DNA of 64,000 bases, from the NCBI RefSeq assembly GCF_047496725.1, contig NC_132970.1:10313501-10377500 (forward strand), read 5' to 3'. This DNA is from Anoplolepis gracilipes (lineage: Eukaryota; Arthropoda; Insecta; Hymenoptera; Formicidae). The position numbers were made by a program, and so were the translations under genes. Positions 26,431 through 37,701 of this stretch are shown here, piece after piece. Positions within the stretch are counted from its first letter, which is position 1. Each line of letters starts with the position of its first letter. The notes under the pieces were generated by a model. The model had not been told where the DNA came from and made no database searches. It saw only the letters and a program-made list of their open reading frames with translations.

Positions 26431-28460
26431 TTAATTATTAAATTTAAATACATAAATATGTTTTTATTTGAAAGAAATCGCTTTCAAGTTGAAAATTATG
26501 TTTGGTATATGCTAACATAATAATTTTGATTATAATACTATACTCATAACAAATGACATCTCGTGAGAATATTCCCATAAATAATTCTCAAGTATATTGC
26601 AAACTGATCTTTTAACGAGTTAAAAGCTGCTTCGCAATAGCGAGTCTGTGCGAAAATATGATATTATCAGCGAGATAATTAAAAGAATCGTGTATTTTTT
26701 ACGAATGTGATACATCGATAAGTGAACTATTTGTTGTGTGACCTAGGTTTGTAATAATTTTATTATTACGCTACGTTCCCAGCGAGATGTTAAGATTCGT
26801 TTCAATTAGTTAGACGTTTCTTAATGAGATTCCAACACTAAGTGCGCATAATGAGTACATTCTCCATCGGCGTAGCGAGCGAACATGAGCGCGCATCGTC
26901 AGTGAATAGGAGCAGCGGTATTCTCGGTAGTATAGTACAGTAAACCTGCATTGCCAGATAAATATACAGTGTTATGTAAGTTGTTTGCAAGCCAAGAAAC
27001 GAAGAGAACCGGTCTACGAATGCGACCGGCTATTATACATGTGTTGCGTTGCATAGTAATTGGGCGAATTCTATTCGACAGGCGCATAATATTTAATTGC
27101 GATAGCTTTTATTAATAAAATTGGCAACAAAGTGACAATAGTGGAATAGGATCGGAAAATATTATGAGAAAAAAAATATATTTTTTTTATACTCGGTTGG
27201 CAATTGCGCCTCGTAATTACCAATGTGAAGCTCGATAAGTGAGATCGCTGACTCGTGAAAATATAAAGGAAATAAATCGATCTTGATTCGTTGATCGTTT
27301 CGGTTAGATGAGATAAATGGTACTTTATCACCTAATTAAACGATTTTACTTGCTCGCAAAATTTTAATCCGTTGACTGATCGATGTTGCCTTCAGGCAAT
27401 GGAATCTTTTCGATACCAAATGCACGCCTATGTTTCTCACTAATGAAATAGCTCGCAAACTTTCAACGTCGACGAAGATCCCGTCGTTTAATAGCTCCCC
27501 TTTTGCCATCGGATCGTTTTACAATGGTGATTAATTTTCAATTGAGGCTGTCGTTTTTTTTCCTCAGCTTACGGGGTCTGTCAGCACCCGTTTGACGGCC
27601 GGCAAATCAGCCGACCATTATCCGCCATCACCTAACCGTTTTTCTATCTCGTCATTCTTTGGATAAATCGAATACCCCACCGCCTCTGCCATTTCGTTGT
27701 ATTGTTGACGGATAAAGGGACGGTCCGTAGGTACACGCCGTGTTTCTCTCTTATGCGACTATGTCCCGGGTGACACCCGCTCTTCTACCGGGCTGTTCAG
27801 ATTTCGAAATAGCCAGCGAGAAACGGTAACGATCCACGATCAACCGCGACAGCTGTTAATGTACCACGATGAATTCGATTTGACGACCGGAGGGTAACGG
27901 TGCGAGACGAAGGAGAGACAGAGAGCCAAGCCGGTCTCGCAGGAGTTAGGCCTCTGGGTGAAAACTACTGCTTGATTGCGTGCGAATGTGACGCGATTTC
28001 ATGGGTTTCGTCGTGAAAGAAGAAAGAGACAGACAAAGGGACGGGAAAAGGAGAGAAAAAGAGCTTTGGCAATCGTCGACGGTACAACGAGGGTGCGAGA
28101 ATAGGAAGCGCGGCACGTTTACCCCTCTTTCCCTCCCTTTTCTTGGTAGAATCGACAGGTTCAAAGGGATTCTAGGAGGACCGGGGATTTTCTCGTTTGA
28201 GAAGCGTGCGACGTGAGCTTTCAGAAAATTTCTCAAGCGTGTGCGGGTCACGTCGGTAATGCGAACGAATACGTCAGCACACGACTGCGCTGATTTACCC
28301 TTCGATGCCCGTAGGGTAGTGACGGTCGTGATGTTATATAAATACAGTAAGGAGTGAATTTTGTCGGACTAGATGACCGAGTGATTAGTTGAAATTTTTT
28401 GGATTCATTGAATTGGGTGAACGCGAAATTATCTTCTAGGAAATAACCATGAGCCAGTTT
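26431..28460. other. Intergenic, nothing recognised
   Basis: AT-rich to about 27.35 kb, then CpG-rich with purine-rich stretches to about 28.3 kb, downstream of the 3' end of the TIL gene. Confidence 0.6.
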
Positions 28461-28466
28461 TTTATT
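28461..28466 (-). terminator. Poly(A) signal AATAAA of the TIL-domain gene
   Basis: First canonical AATAAA on the minus strand after the stop codon, about 155 nt downstream. Nothing closer fits. Confidence 0.45.
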
Positions 28467-28621
28467 TTTCAAAATTGCATGACTTATTATTATTATCATA
28501 ATTACGTCATTATATATATTTAAGTGTTATAATTAAAAAGACACTTTTGGTATTAAACACACATGTAAGAATATTAATTGATTATAATATTATACAGTTA
28601 GCCTTACACGTGACATCATGA

Positions 28622-29484
28622 TTAACAGTTACAAGGCTCGACGCATTTACCCCACTTGTTTCTCAATAAACCATTTCTACAGAAGCAGCCCTTGACGCAT
28701 ACCTGAAAAAAGATGAAAAATAAAAGTATAAAAAATTTGTTAAAACATTGATTTAGTTTTAATTTTGAATAAGACGGAAGACTTTTTCAAACATAAGACA
28801 CACACACACACACATATGGTTTTTCTCTCTCAAAACTTTTTAAATATTTAAATTATTCAAAGTAATCAATGTATGCGTGTGTAAGAAGAGATTACTTACC
28901 TGCTTGCATATTGGATGAGGATTCTTGCAGGTTGGTTGACAGGCGGTTCCACATGTATTATAGATCTCATACTTAGGGCATCTCGGATGTGATGGTGGTT
29001 GTGGCGGCGGCGGCTTGCAAGTTGAAGGAGGAGGAGGTGGTGGCGGCGGCTTGCAAGTTGGAGGAGGAGGAGGAGGTGGTGGCGGTGGCGGTGGTTTATG
29101 TTTCGGGGGAGGATTACTCATGACAGCTGTAAAAGAAATAAAACAAATTATATTTTTACTTGATTATTAAAAAATATATTTATTTTTACGATATAAAAAT
29201 AAAGATAAGATATAAGAATATATTACAGGAATACACAATAGTTACACATAAAGATGTTAAAATATCTAATATATACAAATTACGATTAAAATAAAAATAA
29301 GATTTAAAATAAAAGACAAAAATGAAAAAGTAGTATTGTAGTAGTTATTGTAATGTTACAACGGAAATTTATGCAAAATGTCTTATAAATTTTGAGCTGT
29401 ACTTATAAAAATATATTTTTTGAACGTAATGTTAAAAATTTAGAAAAATTGAGATAAAAGGTAATCTAATTAAATTTTTGTTGA

Positions 29485-29554
<70 letters not shown>

Positions 29555-29643
29555 TACGTAATTTAAATATTATTTTCGAGTTAATACTTACTGACGCAGA
29601 TAATCGCCACGAGAAGGAAGATAACCATCAGGTTACGAGACAT
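28622..29643 (-). CDS. Secreted polyproline-TIL domain protein, protease-inhibitor-like, 3 exons, 119 aa
   Basis: A small secreted protein, probably a serine protease inhibitor. Minus-strand exons are 29643-29592, 29126-28900 and 28702-28622. Both donors are GTAAGT, both acceptors end in CAG, and phases 1 and 0 agree, giving 360 nt. Residues 1 to about 21 form a signal peptide (MSRNLMVIFLLVAIICV at the start). A spacer follows: NPPPKHK, 12 prolines, TCK, 8 prolines, STCK, PPPPQPP. Residues 67-119 are a trypsin-inhibitor-like (TIL) domain with cysteines at 67, 76, 80, 84, 91, 95, 99, 101, 113 and 117/119. This matches the ten-cysteine pattern of Ascaris-type and bee chymotrypsin inhibitors, plus one extra cysteine at the end. 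By analogy the reactive loop is C91-K-Q-V-C95, with Q93 as likely P1, so target specificity is unclear. The two TCK cysteines in the spacer are extra and could crosslink. Intron 1 holds a long AT microsatellite and intron 2 a short AC repeat. The domain call is firm; inhibitory activity is inferred. Confidence 0.88.
28798..28814. repeat. (AC)n repeat in intron 2 of the TIL gene
   Basis: Eight AC units within the 197-bp intron. Confidence 0.8.
29006..29077 (-). repeat. 12-codon tandem duplication in the polyproline spacer
   Basis: Two 36-bp units, each with CTTGCAAGTTG (plus strand) followed by GGA/GGT/GGC runs. They encode TCK plus prolines and STCK plus prolines on the minus strand. The triplet runs are likely to vary in length between individuals. 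Confidence 0.6.
29487..29551. repeat. (AT)n microsatellite in intron 1 of the TIL gene
   Basis: About 32 AT units, 36 bp from the splice donor of exon 1. Confidence 0.95.
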
Positions 29644-29729
29644 GTTGAATAATTTTTTGTTGCTTTGTTGTACTGTTCGTTACTTGCTGAACGGTTCGAA
29701 ATTGATGCATGTTGCTAGTCAGATGCATT

Positions 29730-29736
29730 TTTTATA
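29730..29736 (-). promoter_or_regulatory. TATA box of the TIL-domain gene
   Basis: TATAAAA on the minus strand, beginning 93 nt upstream of the ATG at 29643. A start site about 30 nt downstream would fall near 29706 and leave a 5' UTR of roughly 60 nt with no other ATG context of note. A strong TATA fits a highly or inducibly expressed secreted-protein gene. Confidence 0.65.
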
Positions 29737-30862
29737 CCAGAATTTTTCGAGTATATTGATATTTTTTATTTATTCACGTTATCAATAGCATAACTCGACG
29801 AAAGAAACCTAAACTTTAGTTTTTTACCGCAGTTGTTACAAATGTGCGGTATGTATGAACATCTCTTTAGCAAAACATTGCATACATAGAAAACTATATC
29901 GTAGTGTGGCGCACGTCTTAATGTTTGGTTATTTTTCAAATCTTTCCTTGTTTTCTTGTCTCACTGTTTTGATATAAACACGTGCCAGTTATTACGAGGT
30001 GAATGATTCGAAACATTTTAATATAAATAATATATATACACTTTTTCTCTTTCTCTTAAAGATTACATAAACAAATATTTTAAGTTTTATTTTGCCATTT
30101 TAATAATATTGCGAATGTACAAAAAAAACCTAAATAAATATGCAATTTATATTACTTACATTTAATCTTGTACATGTATACACATTACACAGTTTTGAAA
30201 TTTTACAACAATCGCGAAGACTATAAATAGTAAAAACAAAATTGAAATTTTTCGAATATTGCTACGATAAATTATATCATGATTTATTAAACCACATTTG
30301 TAATTTTAAATATATGCATATTATATACAAAAATTTGCCATTCAAACAACTAAATAAAATATAGTCATGACTTTTTTATCTTGTATATTTATTTGTGAGT
30401 TAAACGAGGTCATTGCCATTAATTGACATTCGGTTTTATTTACAGCCACGAATGAAATATAGCAATGATAACACTTTTTAATTACATATTCACATTTGTG
30501 ATTTAAATAATATCTCATTAGTATTTATATTCGATTTCTTATTATATATTATGTTATTCTTGAATTAAGAAAATATTTGCACTTTCTCTTCTTGAAAGTC
30601 AATACAGTCCCGCACGTGTTACACAGATGTATATCGATTGTAATATTTGTTTAATGATGAGTATGAAATAAGCTTGTTTTGATCATTCTTATATTTAGTT
30701 AATCTGTTTTCATATGCACATAAATATGTACATTCGTGTCGTTTAATGTCTCATGCCTTTGAAAGCTTACAATATTTGTTAAGTAAAATTAATGTTTTGT
30801 ATATATTATGAAATAGTATATTTTTTATAATGTCAAACATATACGCTATCCGCACAATCATA

Positions 30863-30885
30863 TTTTTTTTTTTTTTTTTTTTTTT
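30863..30885. repeat. Poly(T) tract
   Basis: 23 T followed by CAG. It resembles a splice acceptor, but no open exon follows. Confidence 0.9.
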
Positions 30886-32747
30886 CAGTTGACAACTAGA
30901 TAATGACGATGCCTTTTTTTACATTGCATATCTATTTGTGATTTAAAGAAGGTGTCGATTTATCATTATACATATATTATCTCTCATTAGCAAGAATGAG
31001 AATTTAGACAAGCAATAAATTTTTTCTTTTTTCTTGAAAAAGTTAATTTATTCTCTCTTCTTGCACTATATCTGTGTTTATTATAGTTATTTGTAATCTA
31101 TTTATAATAATTGTGATATTATAATTGCTAATATGTAATATTATATTTGCTTTTTATTTTTTTCAAAAGTTAATTAACCGAAAAATAGCCCTAAAAAATA
31201 ACCGTGATATTACGAGTTTTATACGAAAATAATTTTGTATAGTATTTATTTTATTAAATTCTTTATCTTGTTCACGTATTGCAGCTATTTCTGCCTGCAG
31301 TATTATAGTATCATAGTATTTTCTGGCAGCTGGCTCGTTGGTTCTTTCGTCGTAACAACAATGGGACACGTGCCACGGTGGACAAAGGCAGACGCCTTCT
31401 GTAACGTAATATAATCGGTGTATAAACTTCTATAACTGTATCTTTAAAAATCGGTCAAATAACGGTGTTTTTCTTTGGCGATTGGACACGTTGTACTTCG
31501 CTGAAGTAGAAACAGATTATCATTTTGACAAAGACAAATGGAGTATAGTAAAAATTAAGAATAACAGTATCTTTTTCAAAAACTAAAATAAAGATTATTT
31601 TTCTGTAGAACGATATCTAATTGCGTTGTTACTAAAGGTATATAGAAATAATTAAATGTGGAATTTTTCGCATAAAAAATGTATTTCTATCCCCTTTGAA
31701 GAAACTTAATTGCCTTGATGTTGTATCGTTGAATTATTCTGATTGAGACCCACGTTCTCTCGCGTTCGATATTACTTAATTAAATTGTGCATTTGATTTG
31801 ATGTACATCTCTAATGCACATTAATGTCCATCGAACGATCCTATCGAAACAGTCGTTCCGGACGCTATCTGTTCTAGTAATCTTCTTAACGAAGAATCCA
31901 CCCCTCCGTCATCATGTGGCGGAGGGAAATACTACTTCCTTACTAAATCCAATAAGCAGCTATCGGATACGCTTGTCTACTCTCCCGAGAGATGAAATTC
32001 GTGACCAATGCGCGTGGCGGAATGAGGGGATGGGCGAAATAAGAAGGACGAGAGAAACAATCCCATTCTCTCTGCCCGGCGTTCAGGAGCCAAAAGAGTC
32101 CCGGATTGAGGACGGACGAGTGGCAGGTGCGCTCGTTTCTAGACTTGAGAGTATACCGGGACCCTTAATGCGGTATTTCATCGGTCATAATCTTCCCTTC
32201 GCGGCACGTCCCTTTGTCCTCGAGGAATGAAAATGGTGTGTATGGTGTGGTATGGAAGGACTCTCTCTTTCGATAGCGTCCCTCCAGAAATTTATTGTTA
32301 GACGAAAGAGGATGGCTCGTCATATCGATGCGTTTTGCAAGACGTACGAATCGCGAGTGTAAATTGAAATTATTCGCGCCTCTGGTTATTTAGTCAGTCG
32401 TTAAGTGTTGAGCACTTATTGCATTCGTAATTGTTAGTTTGAAATTAATGTCCTTGAAAGAACAATTCAAATTACTTTGCATATTGCAACTGTCGTATCG
32501 CATGCTATTATTTTATCCAATAATAGCAAAAAAATATTTAATTTTCTAAGTGATCGTTTCGTTTGTGACAAGTAATTCATTTATTTACTAAATTGTTCAA
32601 TTCCATAAATGCATAGGAAACACAATACGTATTTTTGAAATATACTATGAATAGATTATCTTTCTGCGTAATATTTTAAAGAATATCATATCTTTATATT
32701 AATCTCACTTTTATATAATTAATAAATTATAGAAATAGAGATACATA

Positions 32748-32749
<2 letters not shown>

Positions 32750-32821
<72 letters not shown>
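32750..32821. repeat. (CT)n microsatellite
   Basis: The longest CT run in the window, about 35 units. It yields artefactual RE-repeat frames on the minus strand. Confidence 0.95.
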
Positions 32822-32823
<2 letters not shown>

Positions 32824-34136
32824 GCGAACAAGTGTTCGATTAAATAGCAAAGTTTTCTCGTGATTGGTTGGCGCGGGGATAAACGAGAGAAAGAGTGAAC
32901 TAGTATCAACGGTATGACAGATAGGAACCAAAACCGATCAGAGAGACACGATTGAAAGAGAATTCTCTCGCTTCTCTCTATTCACTTTGGTAACTGCGAA
33001 ACTTTCCCGACGGTCGTCGTTGCTTCTCTAATCGCTTTATCCATAGCATGCTCTTTGTTCTCCAAACATTCCTGTCGCCGACTTGGAATCCTGAGGAACA
33101 AAGCTATTCTAATAAAATGCTATTGATTATTTCGGATATGACGAGATAATAATACACTTTTGAGACAGAACAATATCGCAAAATTTCGAATAACGTAATT
33201 GTATAACGTAATGGTAATTAAATTATCTCTTAATGTGTAAAAAAGAACTATTAGGGAAGCAATTTACACGTAATTTTTTACTGTGCGAGATATGAGTCTG
33301 GTAGAAATTGAGAATATTATAAGTTATATTTATAATTGATGGTACTAAGAAGTCTTGCAAATTTATGAAATTATACATTCACATTAATAGATTAAGAAAA
33401 TAAATTAGCAAAATAGGTAATCGGTAATTTAACAAAACAGACGTTTGTGTACAAAGTTTTTTCTAAGCCAACAACGATGCATTAAACATTCTTAGAAATT
33501 TATTTTTATGGCACACTTTTAATATAAGTTTTTTTATTGTATTTGACCGGCTATAAGTTTAATGATTGTAACAACTACGATTAATATGAAGAAACATTCT
33601 CTTTGTTTCTGACGCGAGAAAATAATAGTAGTAGTATAATCGAAGAGAGGTTATATATATGCGTGATTTTAAATTTCGTGGGAAAGTCCAAGTGTCGATA
33701 ATTTTTTATTTCTAGATCAATGGCGAATGATTTTTTTATAGATTTTTATGGTGGAAAACGGGGCTATATGCAAATTTCGAGGAAAAAAAGATACCTTTGT
33801 ACTTTCCTTCGATCCCACGAATGTGTCGCCTTTCTTCTCCCTTCTCCTGAAAAGTAATTCGAGACGAGTTTCTAGTGGGACTCGGGAAATGTTTCTCCTG
33901 TACTTTTATGTTGGCCGCGTCCCTTCGTTTCGTGAAATTGGAAAGGCACGAGGAAAGCAGTATGGTCCCTGGACGATCGAAGGCTCGCTAATGTACCTCG
34001 TGGCACGCGAGGATGGAAACTCGAGAGTCAACGAGAAGTGATCGAACGGGAAAGATAAGGGGAGACAACGAAGATGGGAGCAAAAATGGAAAGCATGGTT
34101 GGCAGTTGGCAGGATGAAAACGGATTTGCTAGCTCA

Positions 34137-34141
<5 letters not shown>

Positions 34142-34167
<26 letters not shown>
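34142..34167. repeat. (AT)n microsatellite
   Basis: 13 AT units. Confidence 0.9.
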
Positions 34168-35787
34168 TGTACCTGCTAACGTATCTTGAATGAAGAAATA
34201 TGATTGATTTTACTTTCTGGATTTCTTACGTAAGAATTTCTTTAATTTATAAGAATGTTGAATATCATTTTGCTGAAATTACCTAAAGGCTTAATAAAAA
34301 AAATGATAATTTGAAGATTTTAATATGAATTCATGTAATAGAGAAAACAAATAAATAGATGAATATTTTAATTTATTTAGACAACAGTAAGTCATAACTT
34401 ATTGTCCCGTAAATCTGTCATTGAAAAATAGCAGAAGTGTCAACAGAAAATTTCAATGCATATCCTCGCTTTCTCTTATGCTTTTTGGCTGGAAGCTAAA
34501 CTCGCGAAATACCCCAACAGCTGTCTCACGAGGCGTCTTCTTTTACTTCTTTCCATTCTCGTTTCCCTTCTTTTATGTCGCCCGTCCCTCTGCACACCCC
34601 ATTTCCGCACCTGTGGGCGTTCCTGTCAAAAATCTGCATTCCGTACTTCCGGAGCCCTCGCCGCGTCCGCTTTAAGGCATAGAACAAAGGGAAGAAAATA
34701 CTCGACGGCCGGAAACGAGATCTCTTACTTCGTTTCCGCGGGACGGATACGCGAGAATGATTTTTCGTGTCGCTTCTGTGTTTCCTGACTTTCTTGCACA
34801 TCGAATACCGCAATCCCTTAACAGAACTAATAGATTTTTTTACGATATTCCTTAGATATTTAATATTAATATAATGATATATTAATCTACGTATATTAAT
34901 ATTCGCTTTCGTCATGCTTTGAAATAAGATAAACGTATTTCTCGAAATTTTGTGATAATCATAATAATATTAAATATCAGCAAAATATTGCAATATAAAA
35001 ACATTTTGTTTCATTATCGAGAAATATTGTTCGAATAGAGTCAACAATTTTATAATAATACTGTTAAACTCATTATTTTATTTGGTCTCTCTCTCTCTTT
35101 CTTTCTCATTCGATAAAAGAAAAGGAAGTGTAATAATTTTATATAATTTTCTATAACGATCAACTTTATCAATTTTCTTCTCCATTAAAAACCGCGAACA
35201 AATGCTACATTAAAGCTTTATTAATTTAAAAGACTAATCAGACATGGAAGATTTAATAATTGTATTAATAACGATACATATTAATGGAATCATTTTGAAT
35301 AATTAAAAATTAATTATTTTAAAAAGTATTAATATTAAATCGGTTATATATAGAGAATAATTTATATATTATATAAATTATCATATATTTTGATATGTTT
35401 TGATATTTATAAGACTTATTCTTTTCTCAGTTTTATTATAATATATATTTAGTCATTTAGATTATAATGTAGATTGAAAAATGTATTAACTACAATTAAT
35501 ATTAAGCTAGTACATGATATGAGATTAAACCTTTTCGCGAGATAATATAATGATTATGAAGTAAATAACGACGAATATGTCCCTATAACATTTGAGTAAG
35601 GTTTTAAAGGAAAAGGTCAGCTTGGCAATCTATGTTGTGATCGAAGCATAGTAATTAAAGATTATTCGAGGAACGGACGGCTGTACGGGGCAGTGACGTT
35701 TTCCTTTGAAAGAAGGGCAGATCCCTAACCGGGACAGGTGTATAGTTAAAAGATATCAAAAAGAGGGTCGTTCTATCCAGTAAAATG

Positions 35788-35826
35788 GAGCTTGGAAAAA
35801 AAGAGCTTAAAAAAAAAGAGCTTGAA
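35788..35826. repeat. 15-bp tandem repeat, 2.6 units
   Basis: Unit GAGCTTGGAAAAAAA, with small changes between copies. Confidence 0.7.
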
Positions 35827-36452
35827 TGATTGATCTATCAATCGCTGGGACATGCTTTGACAAGTCGCGAATATGACTTATTGTTAGTATCTTTCAATTT
35901 AATATTTTTTTTTAAGTCTAGATTTTTGTTACAATCTGTCGGAAGATTTATGATCTTGGAATATATTAATTCGGAGAAATAATTTTTACAAAAAGTTTTT
36001 CTGCTGTGATTTTTACAAGCTTTTTATAAGATTTATCAATTATTATCGATTGAAGGAACATATACGTATAACGAATTTCTTTTCCTACATTTTTTGTATA
36101 ACATTTTACATGCTCTAAAAAGTATACACGTCTTATGATACGTTTCTTGCATAGATTTAATATCATGTATGTGTTTATTATAATTAAAGATTAATATATT
36201 TTCTGAATAACAGCGGTAGTAAACGTAGTAAAACATAACGACTGCAAAGCGTGAATTCTTTGAAACCGTTAGTTTTATGATTGCCGAGTTAAAACGACTG
36301 AGCCATGAAAGTAACGCGAACCGGACGCGATTTCATGTAGAGAAAATATTTGCAATCTGAATGAACTTTGCTCAAAGTATGTGTTACTTTACAGTTTTGA
36401 ATATCAAAGGTATCAAGCGTGCATTACGTTTCTTTTCGCTATGTTACTGCGA

Positions 36453-36485
36453 TATAAACGAAACTTATGAGAAATTGAGTCATCC
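36453..36485 (+). promoter_or_regulatory. TATA box plus Initiator core promoter
   Basis: TATAAAC at 36453-36459 and TCATCC at 36480-36485, which fits the arthropod Initiator at the key positions. The Initiator A at 36482 is 29 bases after the first T of the TATA box, the expected spacing. The predicted 5' UTR is 18 nt before the ATG at 36500. Confidence 0.45.
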
Positions 36486-36499
36486 GAGATCTTTTTAAC

Positions 36500-36758
36500 A
36501 TGAAATTTATTACGGCTTATTTGTTACTAATATTCGTCTTTTTCTTTTTTGTTACAGGTAAAGAAACATCTTTATACTTATCTGTAGCTAGCAAGAAATT
36601 TATATGAGCAACATCGAAATGTAAGTACACGTGCCAATACGTTCTCCAAGATTTTTACTCGACATTTTTGCTGTTCAGTCATTCGTGCTTATATCTACAA
36701 AAAGAAAAGAAGTATAAATCAAACAGACTATAACGATATTCAATGTCATAAGAATTAA
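36500..36758 (+). CDS. Candidate two-exon gene for a 45-aa secreted peptide (unrecognised)
   Basis: I do not recognise this peptide. Exon 1 (36500-36557) starts with an ATG and encodes MKFITAYLLLIFVFFFFVT, a signal-peptide-like stretch, ending at CAG|GTAAAG. The acceptor TTTTTGCTGTTCAG ends at 36678, and exon 2 (36679-36758) continues in frame (phase 1) to TAA. The mature part is short and basic. It has a KKKR site typical of proprotein-convertase cleavage, followed by SINQTDYNDIQCHKN with a single cysteine. The intron is 121 bp. A TATA box and a perfect Initiator lie upstream at the right distance. Against this model, the phenylalanine run is also what a polypyrimidine tract would encode, and the exon 1 donor itself looks like an acceptor (TTTTTTGTTACAG), so the site could instead be a splice acceptor or recursive site of another transcript. 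No clear poly(A) signal was seen. Unspliced, the frame stops after 34 codons. Confidence 0.35.
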
Positions 36759-37236
36759 AAATTTTAATTTACGTTTTAAAGTGCTGGTTCAATAATCACA
36801 ACAGGTTGCACTATCAATCTATGAAACGTCAATTGAAACTTTAATATCGAGACTACGGTATGTCGAGAGCGAGCCATTTAACTCATTTATTGACGCAAAA
36901 ACGTATTTCAATCATGCGCGACGTTCAACTGCATAAAATTATATTTCCAATGCAACACATGAAGAAAAAGCAAGCAAGACGTCAAAAAAAAATCGACACT
37001 TTATTTTGTGCCGAATTTAATTCAATATATAAATAATTCCAGTTTTCTCCTATAGACCGCGCGCACTTGCGGGAAAACTCGTTTATCGCGAATGTCGCGT
37101 GCCATGATTGGCAGTCGTGAGCGGCAAAACATCGATACGTACATATGTCGATGGGAGGCAGCGGCAACGACCGACTTCAAGGTAGCTAAACCGCTTATAT
37201 AAGTTGTTTGGAAATCGTTTATGCTTGCTAAAAACA

Positions 37237-37290
37237 GAGAGAGAGACAGAGAGTCAGCGGGAGAGAGAGGGGGCGAGGGGGGGGGGGGGA
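37237..37290. repeat. GA-rich run ending in G13
   Basis: GA-rich repeats end in 13 consecutive G at 37277-37289. Confidence 0.85.
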
Positions 37291-37445
37291 GAATTAAATA
37301 TGTATTTGCTCTTTATCAGCTTCATTAGCACATATTCGTAACTACATTTAAAGAGTTTTAGCGATTATTTTTGACGTTCGATTACGTAATGATTTGACCT
37401 CGAATTTTGGTGCTATTGAAATACCTGGAATAATGGAAGGTTTAA

Positions 37446-37701
37446 CACTAGAAATTCCAAACGGTTATTTCTGTTCCATTTCTACTTTTTAGATTAATAC
37501 CCTATTTTTCTTATACTTCCTATTTTTTAGATTAGTAATTTATTTCTTATGTAAAAAAGATAAAATTTTTATCAATTATTTAATAGAGGAAATGATTGAT
37601 AAAAAGTTATAAAACTTCAGAATCCTATCTTTTATACAAGAAATAAGTTATTAATGTAAAAAAATAGAAACGATTAGAAAAACCGCTCGGTACTTTTAGT
37701 G
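37446..37701. mobile_element. piggyBac-like MITE, copy 1
   Basis: A 256-bp element with long imperfect inverted ends: CACTAGAAATTCCAAACGG on the left, and CACTAAAAGTACCGAGCGG from the right end on the opposite strand. It is flanked by TTAA on the left and TTGA (one change) on the right. TTAA insertion is characteristic of piggyBac transposases. No coding capacity. Confidence 0.7.

Larger units (their letters stand above)
29737..36452. other. Intergenic, mostly AT-rich, no confident gene
   Basis: Very AT-rich at 29.8-31.8 kb, with degenerate short repeats of a TATTTGTGATTTAAA motif at about 30.39, 30.49 and 30.94 kb. CpG-rich blocks lie at 31.8-32.3, 33.75-34.1 and 34.4-34.8 kb. A minus-strand frame at 31163-31434 is discussed as a finding. 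Confidence 0.55.

Noticed and set aside
32719..32931. RE-repeat protein frames
   Set aside because: Pure translation of the CT microsatellite.
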